Source: Bacillota bacterium (lineage in GTDB: Bacteria > Bacillota > Bacilli > Lactobacillales > Aerococcaceae). Taken from it: a stretch of DNA of 20,659 bases. The notes beneath the pieces were generated by a model. The model searched no databases. It saw only the letters and a list, made by a program, of their open reading frames with translations, and was not told the origin of the DNA. Shown piece after piece: positions 14,594-20,659 of the stretch. Position numbers and translations under genes: made by a program. Where the stretch lies: positions 1-20,659 of the forward strand of contig JAEZWY010000173.1 in assembly GCA_023442905.1 (NCBI GenBank). The letters run 5' to 3'. Position 1 is the first letter of the stretch; every line of letters starts with the position of its first letter.

Positions 14594-14968
14594 TTAACGC
14601 AATGGATAGTCCTGGTCGGCTCCAGCATTTCGGAAACCACCTTGATTCAAAATTTCATTATATAGAATGCGGCGAACATCTTCGTCGGTCAGCTGTTTTG
14701 TATCCGTCACCTTAGGTTGCGTGTGTTGACGATTATACGTATTGTAAATCGCTTGAATACTCATGCCTTCATTTAAATAATCTTTGATTTCTAATAATCG
14801 ATCGACATCATTCAAGGAATACATCCGGCGATTTGTCTCTGAACGTTTTGGTTTTATTAACTTTTGTTCTTCATAATAACGCACCTGTCTTGGTGTCAAA
14901 TCTGTTAGCTGTACAACTGTCCCAATTGGGAAAACAGCTAGCGTACGTCGTAGCTCTTTTTCCTTCAT
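14594..14968 (-). CDS. glnR: GlnR-type MerR-family nitrogen regulator
   Basis: GlnR represses nitrogen-assimilation genes when glutamine is plentiful, acting with glutamine synthetase. The 124-residue protein has the MerR winged helix: FPIGTVVQLTDLTPRQVRYYEEQKLIKP (about 13-40) and RRMYSLNDVDRLLEIKDYLNEGMSI (about 47-71), both very close to GlnR/TnrA. The C-terminal segment is short and ends GGFRNAGADQDYPLR, not the LRQGDLSRFFR-like tail of Bacillus GlnR that senses glutamine synthetase. The ATG is preceded by GAAGGTGAG. A GlnR box lies in its promoter, so autoregulation is expected. The usual partner glnA is absent; dapL takes its place downstream. Confidence 0.9.
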   Translation of the reverse strand: MKEKELRRTLAVFPIGTVVQLTDLTPRQVRYYEEQKLIKPKRSETNRRMYSLNDVDRLLEIKDYLNEGMSIQAIYNTYNRQHTQPKVTDTKQLTDEDVRRILYNEILNQGGFRNAGADQDYPLR

Positions 14969-15009
14969 GTCAACTCACCTTCATTCTTTTTTAATTGTAT
15001 TTTAATCTC

Positions 15010-15038
15010 ATGTTATATTACTTGACATATTAAGTCAA
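15010..15038 (-). promoter_or_regulatory. glnR promoter with embedded GlnR box
   Basis: On the minus strand TTGACT (15038-15033), 17 bases, then TAACAT (15015-15010) forms the promoter. The GlnR/TnrA consensus TGTNA-N7-TNACA is matched exactly at 15011-15027 (TGTTA, seven bases, TGACA on the plus strand; the motif is symmetric), lying across the spacer and -10. A bound GlnR dimer would block RNA polymerase, the usual autorepression layout. Confidence 0.85.
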
Positions 15039-15096
15039 TCATATTTTTTATTAATTTCACATAGAAATGATTTACCGAAAAATGCAATCAAAACTC

Positions 15097-15125
15097 TTGA
15101 ATAATAGATTGTGAGTACGTATAAT
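15097..15125 (+). promoter_or_regulatory. Sigma-A promoter of the CDF transporter gene
   Basis: TTGAAT (15097-15102), exactly 17 bases, then a perfect TATAAT (15120-15125), 59 bases before the preferred start codon. No metal-regulator box could be recognised beside it. Confidence 0.8.
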
Positions 15126-15184
15126 GGAAAGAATTGATTTTTTTATTCAATGCATTATAAGTTATTGAAGGAGTGCTTCTAACT

Positions 15185-16090
15185 GTGAACAAGCAAAACT
15201 TTTCCCCAAAACATCATTCAAATACTACTAAATCAACCCAACATTATGCTAGAAGAGGCATTTACTTAAGTATTGTAACCTACATCATTATTTCTACTAC
15301 TAAACTAATTGTTGGTTATAGCTTCAACTCTGATGCCGTTTTTGCCGATGGTTTAAATAACTTCACTGATTCCTTTGCTTCCATTGCCTTACTTGTTGGA
15401 ATGATTTTATCTCAGCGTCCTGCTGACCATAACCACCGTTACGGTCACTATAAAATTGAAACCATTACAACCCTCATCATGTCCTTTGTCATTCTCTATA
15501 TCGGGATTACTGTAACCATTGATTCAACTACTGCTTTGATTAATCAAGAGTACGCCACACCTACTCCAATCAATGCTATTGTTGGTTTAAGTTCAGGTTT
15601 TATTATGTCAGGGGTATTCTGGTACAACAACCGCCTAGGTAAAAGATTAAATAGCCCTAGTTTAAAGGCCTCTGCTAAGGATAACTTATCGGATGCGCTA
15701 ACTTCTTTCGCCACAGCTTTATCTGTTGTCCTTAGTCGTACTGGTATCATTTGGTTAGATGGCGCTATGGCCATTGCTGTTGGTTTAATTATTATTAAAT
15801 CAGGTTACGATATTTTCAAAGAATCTGCCTTCTCACTTTCAGACGGCTTTCCTCAAGAAGAATTAGCGACTTATCGCGATATCGTTGAAAAAATTCCAGG
15901 CGTACAGGTCGTTTCTGATATTCGTGGCCGTAATTATGGTGCCAATGTATATATCGACATCACCATCTTGGTTGATCCAAATATCAGTGTCCAAGCAGGT
16001 CATGACATTACAGAGCGAGTAGAAATTGTCTTACAAGATACACAAAATGTGACCGCAACCGATGTTCATGTCGAACCTTTCAAACAATAA
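15185..16090 (+). CDS. Cation diffusion facilitator, probable manganese exporter (MntE-like)
   Basis: This CDF-family proton antiporter exports a divalent metal across the membrane. The 301-residue protein has about six hydrophobic segments followed by a soluble C-terminal domain (from about 215) with GVQVVSDIRGRNYGANVYIDITILVD and a final VTATDVHVEP. The transport site reads N58-xxx-D62 in helix 2 (ADGLNNFTD) and D166-xxx-D170 in helix 5 (AKDNLSD). In CDF classification this N/DxxxD plus DxxxD set marks the Mn group, whereas Zn exporters carry a His. The loop DHNHRYGHYKIE is also typical. The start is uncertain: GTG at 15185 lies 12 bases after AAGGAG, while the in-frame GTG at 15173 touches it. 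It is monocistronic, from its own promoter to the terminator at 16097-16145. Confidence 0.88.
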   Translation: MNKQNFSPKHHSNTTKSTQHYARRGIYLSIVTYIIISTTKLIVGYSFNSDAVFADGLNNFTDSFASIALLVGMILSQRPADHNHRYGHYKIETITTLIMSFVILYIGITVTIDSTTALINQEYATPTPINAIVGLSSGFIMSGVFWYNNRLGKRLNSPSLKASAKDNLSDALTSFATALSVVLSRTGIIWLDGAMAIAVGLIIIKSGYDIFKESAFSLSDGFPQEELATYRDIVEKIPGVQVVSDIRGRNYGANVYIDITILVDPNISVQAGHDITERVEIVLQDTQNVTATDVHVEPFKQ

Positions 16091-16096
16091 ATGGGT

Positions 16097-16145
16097 AAAA
16101 ACACCTCGATTAACTGACCTAACATCAGATAATCGAGGTGTTTTT
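16097..16145. terminator. Bidirectional intrinsic terminator
   Basis: A perfect 16-bp stem (AAAAACACCTCGATTA with TAATCGAGGTGTTTTT) encloses 17 bases, with an inner CTGA/TCAG pairing. It stands between the convergent CDF transporter gene and the C-S lyase gene, and the A/T outer ends allow use from both sides. Confidence 0.93.
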
Positions 16146-16180
16146 CTTTTTCAATTAGATGAAAATTTAGTTGCTCTTTA

Positions 16181-17365
16181 TTATGATGCTTCTTGAATAG
16201 CCTTAATTAAATTGTCCGCAGCTTGACCAACAATTTCTGGTGTAGTGGCTAAATTAATGCGGATATGGGTTTCATCCGCTTTAGTTGGCCAATATAAACT
16301 ACCGTAATTAACCCCTAAACGTGCCTTTTCTTGCACTACATGTTTTAAATTATCTGCTGAAACATAAGCACCCAAATCAAGCCAAGCTAAATAGGTTCCT
16401 TGTAAATCGGCAATGGTCACTTTTGGTAAAGCCTCATTTAATTTGTCTTTTAATAGTAGATAGTTATCCCAAATGACTTGATTCACCCCTTCTAACCAGT
16501 CAGCACCATAGGTATAAGCTGCTTCTGCCCCGATATAACCAGCAGGTTGTCCAACGGTTAAGTGGATACTATGTAGGTAAGTGTCTAATGTTTGGCGTAA
16601 CGCATCATTTGGTACGACCATAAATGAATGGTTTAAGCCCGCTAAGTTAAATGTTTTAGATGGTGAAGCAAAAAGTACATACTGATCAAAGTCTGGGTCA
16701 ATCGTCCCCACAGCAACATGTGTATGCCCAGGCATGATTAAGTCACGGTGGATTTCATCAGTAAATAGCAACACATTATATGTCTGACACAGTTCAACAA
16801 CTCGAGCAACCTCATCTTTAGTCCAAACACGACCAGTTGGGTTCTGCGGTGAACAGAATAGGAAGACTTTAATATCGTCATCTTTAAAGGCTGCTTCCAG
16901 TGCATCAAAATCCATGGTATAGCCTACAACATCATCTCCTAAAAGATCTTGCATCACCAAAGTACGGTTAGCTTCTTCAATTACTGTACGGAAAGGATTA
17001 TAAACTGGATTCTGAATTAAAATTTTGTCGTCTTCTTCAGTAAATGCTTGTAAGCCAAAGGCAATCCCGGTACAAACACCCGGTGCAAATCGATACCATT
17101 CTGCCTTCGTTTCATAGTTATAGTGAGCTTTTGTCCAATCTACAATAGCCGTGTAGTATGAATCTGGCACTGAATAGTAACCATAATATTGCTCGTCAAC
17201 AAAAGCACGTAAAGCTGCTTGTATTTCTCTTGCGGGTGCAAAATCCATATCCGCAATCCATATAGGTAATAAATTATCCTCACCAAATTGTTGAGGCAAG
17301 TCATGCCACTTCATTGCTTTTGTGTTTGAACGATCTGGGCTATAGTCTTTTAAAATATCTACCAT
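16181..17365 (-). CDS. PatB/MalY-family PLP-dependent C-S lyase (cystathionine beta-lyase type)
   Basis: It is predicted to cleave the carbon-sulfur bond of cystathionine or cysteine conjugates, giving a thiol, pyruvate and ammonia; a MalY-like role is also possible. The 394-residue protein is a fold-type I PLP enzyme with LPIWIADMDFAPA (33-45), the NPVYNPF active-site loop (119-125), CSPQNPTGRVW (171-181), TDEIHRDL with Asp203 and His206, and the PLP lysine Lys237 in ASPSKTFNLAGL. The C-terminal arginine region is HIRINLATTP. This order separates it from DapL at 13304, which is another subfamily. AGGAGG lies eight bases before the ATG. It is transcribed alone, divergent from dhaM. Specificity (methionine pathway or sulfur catabolism) cannot be settled from sequence. 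Confidence 0.9.
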   Translation of the reverse strand: MVDILKDYSPDRSNTKAMKWHDLPQQFGEDNLLPIWIADMDFAPAREIQAALRAFVDEQYYGYYSVPDSYYTAIVDWTKAHYNYETKAEWYRFAPGVCTGIAFGLQAFTEEDDKILIQNPVYNPFRTVIEEANRTLVMQDLLGDDVVGYTMDFDALEAAFKDDDIKVFLFCSPQNPTGRVWTKDEVARVVELCQTYNVLLFTDEIHRDLIMPGHTHVAVGTIDPDFDQYVLFASPSKTFNLAGLNHSFMVVPNDALRQTLDTYLHSIHLTVGQPAGYIGAEAAYTYGADWLEGVNQVIWDNYLLLKDKLNEALPKVTIADLQGTYLAWLDLGAYVSADNLKHVVQEKARLGVNYGSLYWPTKADETHIRINLATTPEIVGQAADNLIKAIQEAS

Positions 17366-17411
17366 TTTTTGTGCCTCCTATAATTGTCTATCCTTGTCTT
17401 TCTTATGCTCA

Positions 17412-17442
17412 TTTTATCATACTCCTCAAATGTTTGATAAAA
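17412..17442. promoter_or_regulatory. Inverted repeat between the C-S lyase gene and dhaM
   Basis: TTTTATCA (17412-17419) and TGATAAAA (17435-17442) are perfect 8-base arms 23 bases apart start to start, about two helical turns. They lie about 45-75 bases upstream of the C-S lyase start codon, where its promoter should be. This is a possible operator; the regulator is unknown. Confidence 0.4.
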
Positions 17443-17504
17443 GGGACAACCGTTTGCTCTTAATCGCTTTAACCTATCAATAAATAACTTATAATGGCTG
17501 TTGC

Positions 17505-17546
17505 TTGTTGGAAGGGATTTTTCTTGTTAGAATGTAAGCGTGTACA
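17505..17546 (+). promoter_or_regulatory. dhaM promoter with overlapping cre (CcpA) site
   Basis: TTGTTG (17505-17510), 17 bases, then TAGAAT (17528-17533) with an extended TGn. The sequence TGTAAGCGTGTACA at 17533-17546 matches the cre consensus TGWAARCGYTWNCW at all but one position and covers the start of transcription, which implies carbon catabolite repression of dhaMKL. Confidence 0.8.
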
Positions 17547-17584
17547 GACAACTTGAAGTAACTTATATTTGGAGGCTTTCATCT

Positions 17585-17971
17585 ATGACAAATCTACTTA
17601 TATTAGTGTCCCATAGTCAAACTATCACAGAAGGTCTGAAAGAATTGCTAGAAACCATGGTGCCTGATGACAACGATGCCTTTTCAGTCATTGCTGCAGG
17701 TGGTACCGATGATGGTGAAATAGGTACATCCGTTAGCAAAATAACGGAAGCCATTTTTGCCAATTCAGATAAAGAAATCTTCATCTTTACGGATATGGGG
17801 TCAGCCGTCTTATCTGCTGAAACCGCCCTAGACTTCGTCGAAGATGATCTAAAAGCCCATATCCACTTAGTTGAAGGTCCACTTGTAGAAGGTGCTTACG
17901 TGGGTGCTGTTCAATCGACCATCAACCGGACACCAGACCAGATTTTAGAAGCCATTAAGGAACAAAGCTAA
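17585..17971 (+). CDS. dhaM: Dihydroxyacetone kinase phosphotransfer subunit DhaM
   Basis: DhaM carries phosphate from HPr of the PTS to the ADP bound in DhaL. The 128-residue protein is the simple single-domain form, a mannose-IIA fold with the phosphorylated His10 in LLILVSHSQTI, an AAGGTDDGEIGTS loop and FTDMGSAVLSAE. It lacks the HPr and enzyme I domains fused in the E. coli protein. The start is the ATG at 17585, nine bases after TTGGAGG; the open frame extends 15 codons upstream, but into the promoter and cre site. It is the first gene of the dhaM-dhaK-dhaL operon, with 77 bases before dhaK. Confidence 0.94.
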   Translation: MTNLLILVSHSQTITEGLKELLETMVPDDNDAFSVIAAGGTDDGEIGTSVSKITEAIFANSDKEIFIFTDMGSAVLSAETALDFVEDDLKAHIHLVEGPLVEGAYVGAVQSTINRTPDQILEAIKEQS

Positions 17972-18048
17972 GTATCCTAACGCATGCTTACCTTATTTAA
18001 AGTCGTTGATTGTAGCCATGTTATCCATGCCCTAAGGAGGTTTTTTTC

Positions 18049-19041
18049 ATGAAAAAAATTATCAACCAACCCGGTGATGTTGTCAGCCAAATGGTCAAAG
18101 GTTTAGCCAGTGCCCATGCGGATATTCTTGCTCAAGTGCCAGATACTCAAGTCCTATACCGTACAGTAGAAACGCCTGATATTGTGGGAATTGTTTCTGG
18201 TGGTGGATCTGGACACGAACCAAGTCACGCAGGATTCGTCGGTAAAGGGATGCTATCAGCTGCCGTTTCTGGGGAAGTCTTTACCTCTCCAACACCTGAC
18301 CAAATTTTAGAAGGGATTAAAGCTGCTGATAATGGGGCTGGTGTCTTCTTAGTCATCAAAAACTATACCGGAGATGTGATGAACTTTGAGATCGCTCAAG
18401 AATTTGCGGAAGCTGAAGGTATTGAAACCGCCGCAATCATCGTGGATGACGATATCGCTATGGAAGATTCTACTTATACTGCCGGTCGGCGCGGGATTGC
18501 CGGTACAGTCTTCATGCATAAAATCATCGGCTACTACGCAGACCAAGGTAAATCTTTAAGTGACTTAAAAGCTATCGCGGAAAAGGTTAACGACAATCTT
18601 AAATCTATCGGTCTTGCTTTGACAGCTGCAACCGTTCCAGAAGTTGGTAAACCTGGTTTTGATATTGCAGATGATGAATTTGAATATGGTATTGGAATCC
18701 ACGGGGAACCTGGTTACCGTCGTGAGAAAATCAAGCCTGCAAAAGAAATGGCTGCGGAATTAATTGGTAGGCTAAAAGAAGAATTCAACTGGACAACTGG
18801 AGATCGTTTTGCCGTATTGGTCAATGGGATGGGCGGTACACCGTTAATGGAGCTTTACCTATTCTGGAATGATATTCAAGGACAATTGGCAGATGAAGGT
18901 CTAGAAGTTGATTTTGTGAAGGTAGGAGACCTGATGACTTCACTAGAAATGCAAGGGGCATCACTAACCTTGCTAAAAGTTGAAGACGCTGACTGGGTAC
19001 AAGCCCTACAAGCGCCAGTAAATACTGCAGCTTGGGGATAG
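18049..19041 (+). CDS. dhaK: Dihydroxyacetone kinase subunit DhaK
   Basis: DhaK binds dihydroxyacetone covalently and receives phosphate from DhaL-ATP, giving dihydroxyacetone phosphate for glycolysis. The 330-residue protein is full length. Functional residues match E. coli numbering: His56 (SGGGSGHEPSH), Asp109 (KNYTGDVMNF) and the hemiaminal-forming His218 (GIGIHGEPG). A taaggagg ribosome site lies eight bases before the ATG. It acts in the cytoplasm with DhaL and DhaM encoded either side. All catalytic residues are present, so this should be the catalytic subunit and not a DhaQ-type co-regulator. Confidence 0.96.
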   Translation: MKKIINQPGDVVSQMVKGLASAHADILAQVPDTQVLYRTVETPDIVGIVSGGGSGHEPSHAGFVGKGMLSAAVSGEVFTSPTPDQILEGIKAADNGAGVFLVIKNYTGDVMNFEIAQEFAEAEGIETAAIIVDDDIAMEDSTYTAGRRGIAGTVFMHKIIGYYADQGKSLSDLKAIAEKVNDNLKSIGLALTAATVPEVGKPGFDIADDEFEYGIGIHGEPGYRREKIKPAKEMAAELIGRLKEEFNWTTGDRFAVLVNGMGGTPLMELYLFWNDIQGQLADEGLEVDFVKVGDLMTSLEMQGASLTLLKVEDADWVQALQAPVNTAAWG

Positions 19042-19065
19042 TTTAGTTAAGAGAGGATGTCATGT

Positions 19066-19641
19066 ATGGATGTAAAAGAAACAATAACTTGGTTAGACCA
19101 ATGGTTTGACCGTTTAATAGAAGAAAAAGCTTATTTATCTGATTTAGATCAAAAAATTGGTGACGGAGACCACGGCAACAATATGGCGCGCGGTGCAGTC
19201 GCTACTAAGGAAGCCTTAGAAAGCAAACAACCAGCAGATGTATCAGCGCTGTTTATGACTGTTGCGCAAACCCTCATGAGTAAGATTGGTGGTGCATCCG
19301 GTCCTTTATATGGTTCTGCCTTCCTAGCCATGGCAACAACGGCTAAAAACTCAGAAAATCTTGCGGATATTTTCGCTGCTGGTTTAGATAAAATTCAACA
19401 AAGAGGTAAAGCAGAACCTGGTGAAAAAACGATGGTTGATATGTGGCATCCAGCAGTTGAAGCCCTTAAAGCCAACAATTTAAACCAAGAGCTCTTAGAT
19501 GAGGCTAGTGCTAAAACGACTGAACTTAAAGCGACGAAAGGTCGTGCTTCCTACTACGGGGAACGATCTATTGGTGAACCTGATCCAGGAGCTGAATCAA
19601 GTAAATACTTATTTGAAGCCTTAATCAAGGCACAAGCATAA
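19066..19641 (+). CDS. dhaL: Dihydroxyacetone kinase ADP-binding subunit DhaL
   Basis: DhaL holds ADP/ATP as a fixed cofactor, rephosphorylated by DhaM, and passes phosphate to DhaK. The 191-residue protein has the magnesium-binding aspartates Asp28, Asp33 and Asp35 in DLDQKIGDGDHGNNM, the nucleotide loop IGGASGPLYGSAF, and the closing KGRASYYGERSIGEPDPGA. The start is the ATG at 19066, nine bases after GAGAGG; the in-frame ATG at 19057 touches that site. It is the last gene of the operon, followed at once by a strong terminator. No glycerol dehydrogenase gene is present in the window, so the source of dihydroxyacetone is not shown. Confidence 0.95.
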   Translation: MDVKETITWLDQWFDRLIEEKAYLSDLDQKIGDGDHGNNMARGAVATKEALESKQPADVSALFMTVAQTLMSKIGGASGPLYGSAFLAMATTAKNSENLADIFAAGLDKIQQRGKAEPGEKTMVDMWHPAVEALKANNLNQELLDEASAKTTELKATKGRASYYGERSIGEPDPGAESSKYLFEALIKAQA

Positions 19642-19691
19642 AATAAAATGAAGCCCCCTTTTCTTGTCAAAAAGGGGGCTTCATTTTATTT
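19641..19691. terminator. Very strong intrinsic terminator after dhaL
   Basis: Perfect 22-bp arms (19641-19662 and 19670-19691), with a GC core GAAGCCCCC/GGGGGCTTC and A/T-rich ends, enclose a 7-base loop. It overlaps the last base of the dhaL stop codon. Confidence 0.95.
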
Positions 19692-20026
19692 GTCTTATTC
19701 TCAGAGAGGCGTTCTTCACCGAACAAAGGTCACTCAAATCTGCTGTTGAAAAGAATTATTTTTGATGTTTTGCTATGTCTATATAAACATACTCTCACGC
19801 TGTTATTTTAGGCATCACACGGGGGAGAAAGGAAATTACTATTTAGGCATATTGTTTGTCCTAATCTTACTATTCTCATATCAACAGACTCCTCTTTCAT
19901 AAGAAACATCCTAGTAGTCTTCTCTAACATATGAATGCTATCCTCTTCCCAGTTAATTGAATTATCAGACTGTTGCGGTTCATGTTAAATATCAATAAAC
20001 TATACATGGATACTTTTTATTTTGAA
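19692..20026. other. Gene-free stretch between dhaL and the copper ATPase gene
   Basis: Nothing here can be called with confidence. On the minus strand a 23-codon ORF (19879-19808, beginning MRIVRLGQTICLN) follows GAGGAG at nine bases, a good ribosome site, but there is no other support. TATGT and ACATA flank eight bases near 19773-19790. No clear terminator for the ATPase gene is visible. The region may be degenerate coding sequence. Confidence 0.35.
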
Positions 20027-20659
20027 TTAATTGGCTTGTAATTTCTTATAAGCACGGCGTAACATCCGTGCGTTCACTGCACAGACAACGGTAGACAAGG
20101 ACATAATAATAGCTGACAATGCTGGTCCAAGGACAATACCTAATCCAGCTAAAACACCAGCCGCTAGTGGAATAGCCACCACATTATAACCCGCACCCCA
20201 CATGAGGTTTTGATTGATCTTTTGTTTGGTTGCTTTCGATAGGTTAAGAATATTTAAGACATCATGGATATTTGAATCAACCAAGATGATATCTCCTGTT
20301 TCTCTCGCAACATCTGTCCCTGCACCAATAGCAATTCCTAAATCAGCTTGCGCGAGAGCTGGCGCATCGTTGACCCCATCACCAACCATGGCAACACGTC
20401 CACCGTCAGCTTGTAGTGATTTGATTTTGTCGGCTTTTTCATCAGATAAAACTTCTGCGAAGACACCATCTAAATGAAGCGCTTGACCTACTGAATCTGC
20501 CACTTGTTGGTTATCACCCGTTAACATCAGCACTTGGATCCCTTTATTTTGCAGTTCAGCTACCACTGCTTTAGCTTCTTCACGAACGATATCGGATACT
20601 GCAATAGCACCCACTAACACCTGATTGTAGATAACAAAGACAACAGTTCGCCCTTTAGA
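20027..20659 (-). CDS. P1B-type copper-exporting ATPase, CopB-like (C-terminal part)
   Basis: This membrane pump uses ATP to move copper (or silver) outward. Only the last 210 residues are inside the window; the reading frame is open to the right edge, so the first methionine seen is not the start. Present are the P-domain MLTGDNQQVADSVG and VAMVGDGVNDAPALAQADLGIAIGAGTDVARE, and the last two helices with NQNLMWGAGYNVVAIPLAAGVL and IIMSLSTVVCAVNARML. The GYN plus MSLSTV..NA pattern matches the P1B-3 (CopB) group better than CopA. The DKTG phosphorylation site and the metal-binding N-terminus are outside. It is transcribed toward dhaL. Superfamily is certain; the metal is inferred. Confidence 0.9.
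   Translation of the reverse strand, partial: SKGRTVVFVIYNQVLVGAIAVSDIVREEAKAVVAELQNKGIQVLMLTGDNQQVADSVGQALHLDGVFAEVLSDEKADKIKSLQADGGRVAMVGDGVNDAPALAQADLGIAIGAGTDVARETGDIILVDSNIHDVLNILNLSKATKQKINQNLMWGAGYNVVAIPLAAGVLAGLGIVLGPALSAIIMSLSTVVCAVNARMLRRAYKKLQAN

Noticed and set aside
19808..19879. 23-codon minus-strand ORF with a good GAGGAG site.
   Set aside because: A ribosome-like site alone is not enough; composition is not distinctive and there is no second copy to compare. Mentioned in the spacer entry only.

Overview
The window looks like chromosome of a low-GC Gram-positive coccus of the order Lactobacillales, most likely Aerococcus or a close relative. This is an inference from gene content, since there is no rRNA or other marker gene here. 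The evidence is a mannose-family PTS operon with its DUF956 gene, a GlnR-type MerR regulator with a GlnR box in its own promoter, a three-part PTS-dependent dihydroxyacetone kinase with a CcpA (cre) site, strong AAGGAGG ribosome binding sites, sigma-A-type promoters and several long-stemmed, often bidirectional terminators. No tRNA, rRNA, CRISPR array, transposase or prophage gene is visible.

Layout. 1-807 (-): the first part of a cytoplasmic-type alpha-amylase, running off the left edge. 1231-2108 (+): a secreted protein and a tiny membrane protein, ending at a bidirectional terminator. 2196-5123 (-): an M16C zinc metallopeptidase. 5248-6012 (+): a YfiH/PgeF laccase-domain gene broken by one in-frame stop. 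6168-6555 (+): a tandem pair of diverged direct repeats, each with two hairpins that expose a UUGGGAG loop and a 13-codon ORF. 6583-7074 (-): a DUF985 cupin. 7362-8153 (+): a formate/nitrite-family channel. 8316-12438 (-): the operon for mannose PTS IIAB, IIC and IID, ManO (DUF956) and mannose-6-phosphate isomerase, preceded by about 450 bases without a gene. 12894-13130 (-): a small acidic orphan. 13304-14968 (-): glnR followed by LL-diaminopimelate aminotransferase. 15185-16090 (+): a CDF metal exporter of probable manganese type. 16181-17365 (-): a PatB/MalY C-S lyase. 17585-19641 (+): dhaM-dhaK-dhaL. 20027-20659 (-): the C-terminal third of a CopB-like copper ATPase, running off the right edge.

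How the genes work together. Sugar entry and early metabolism dominate: mannose/glucose uptake as the 6-phosphate, conversion to fructose-6-phosphate by ManA in the same operon, starch-type glucan breakdown, and dihydroxyacetone phosphorylation by DhaKLM using PEP-derived phosphate. A cre site over the dha start point suggests repression when preferred sugars are present. The glnR-dapL pair, with a GlnR box between its -35 and -10, suggests nitrogen control of the diaminopimelate/lysine branch.

The strongest candidate for something undescribed is the tandem element at 6168-6555. The two micro-ORFs (MKKSLVSLLGMLI and MKKKFGSLLGMLI) differ by two opposite single-base indels that cancel and restore the frame. 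Both end in two consecutive stop codons, and the upstream hairpin shows compensated base-pair changes. These are signs of selection on both a peptide and an RNA structure. No function can be assigned from sequence alone; a type I toxin, a signalling peptide, a leader peptide or a regulatory RNA are all possible.
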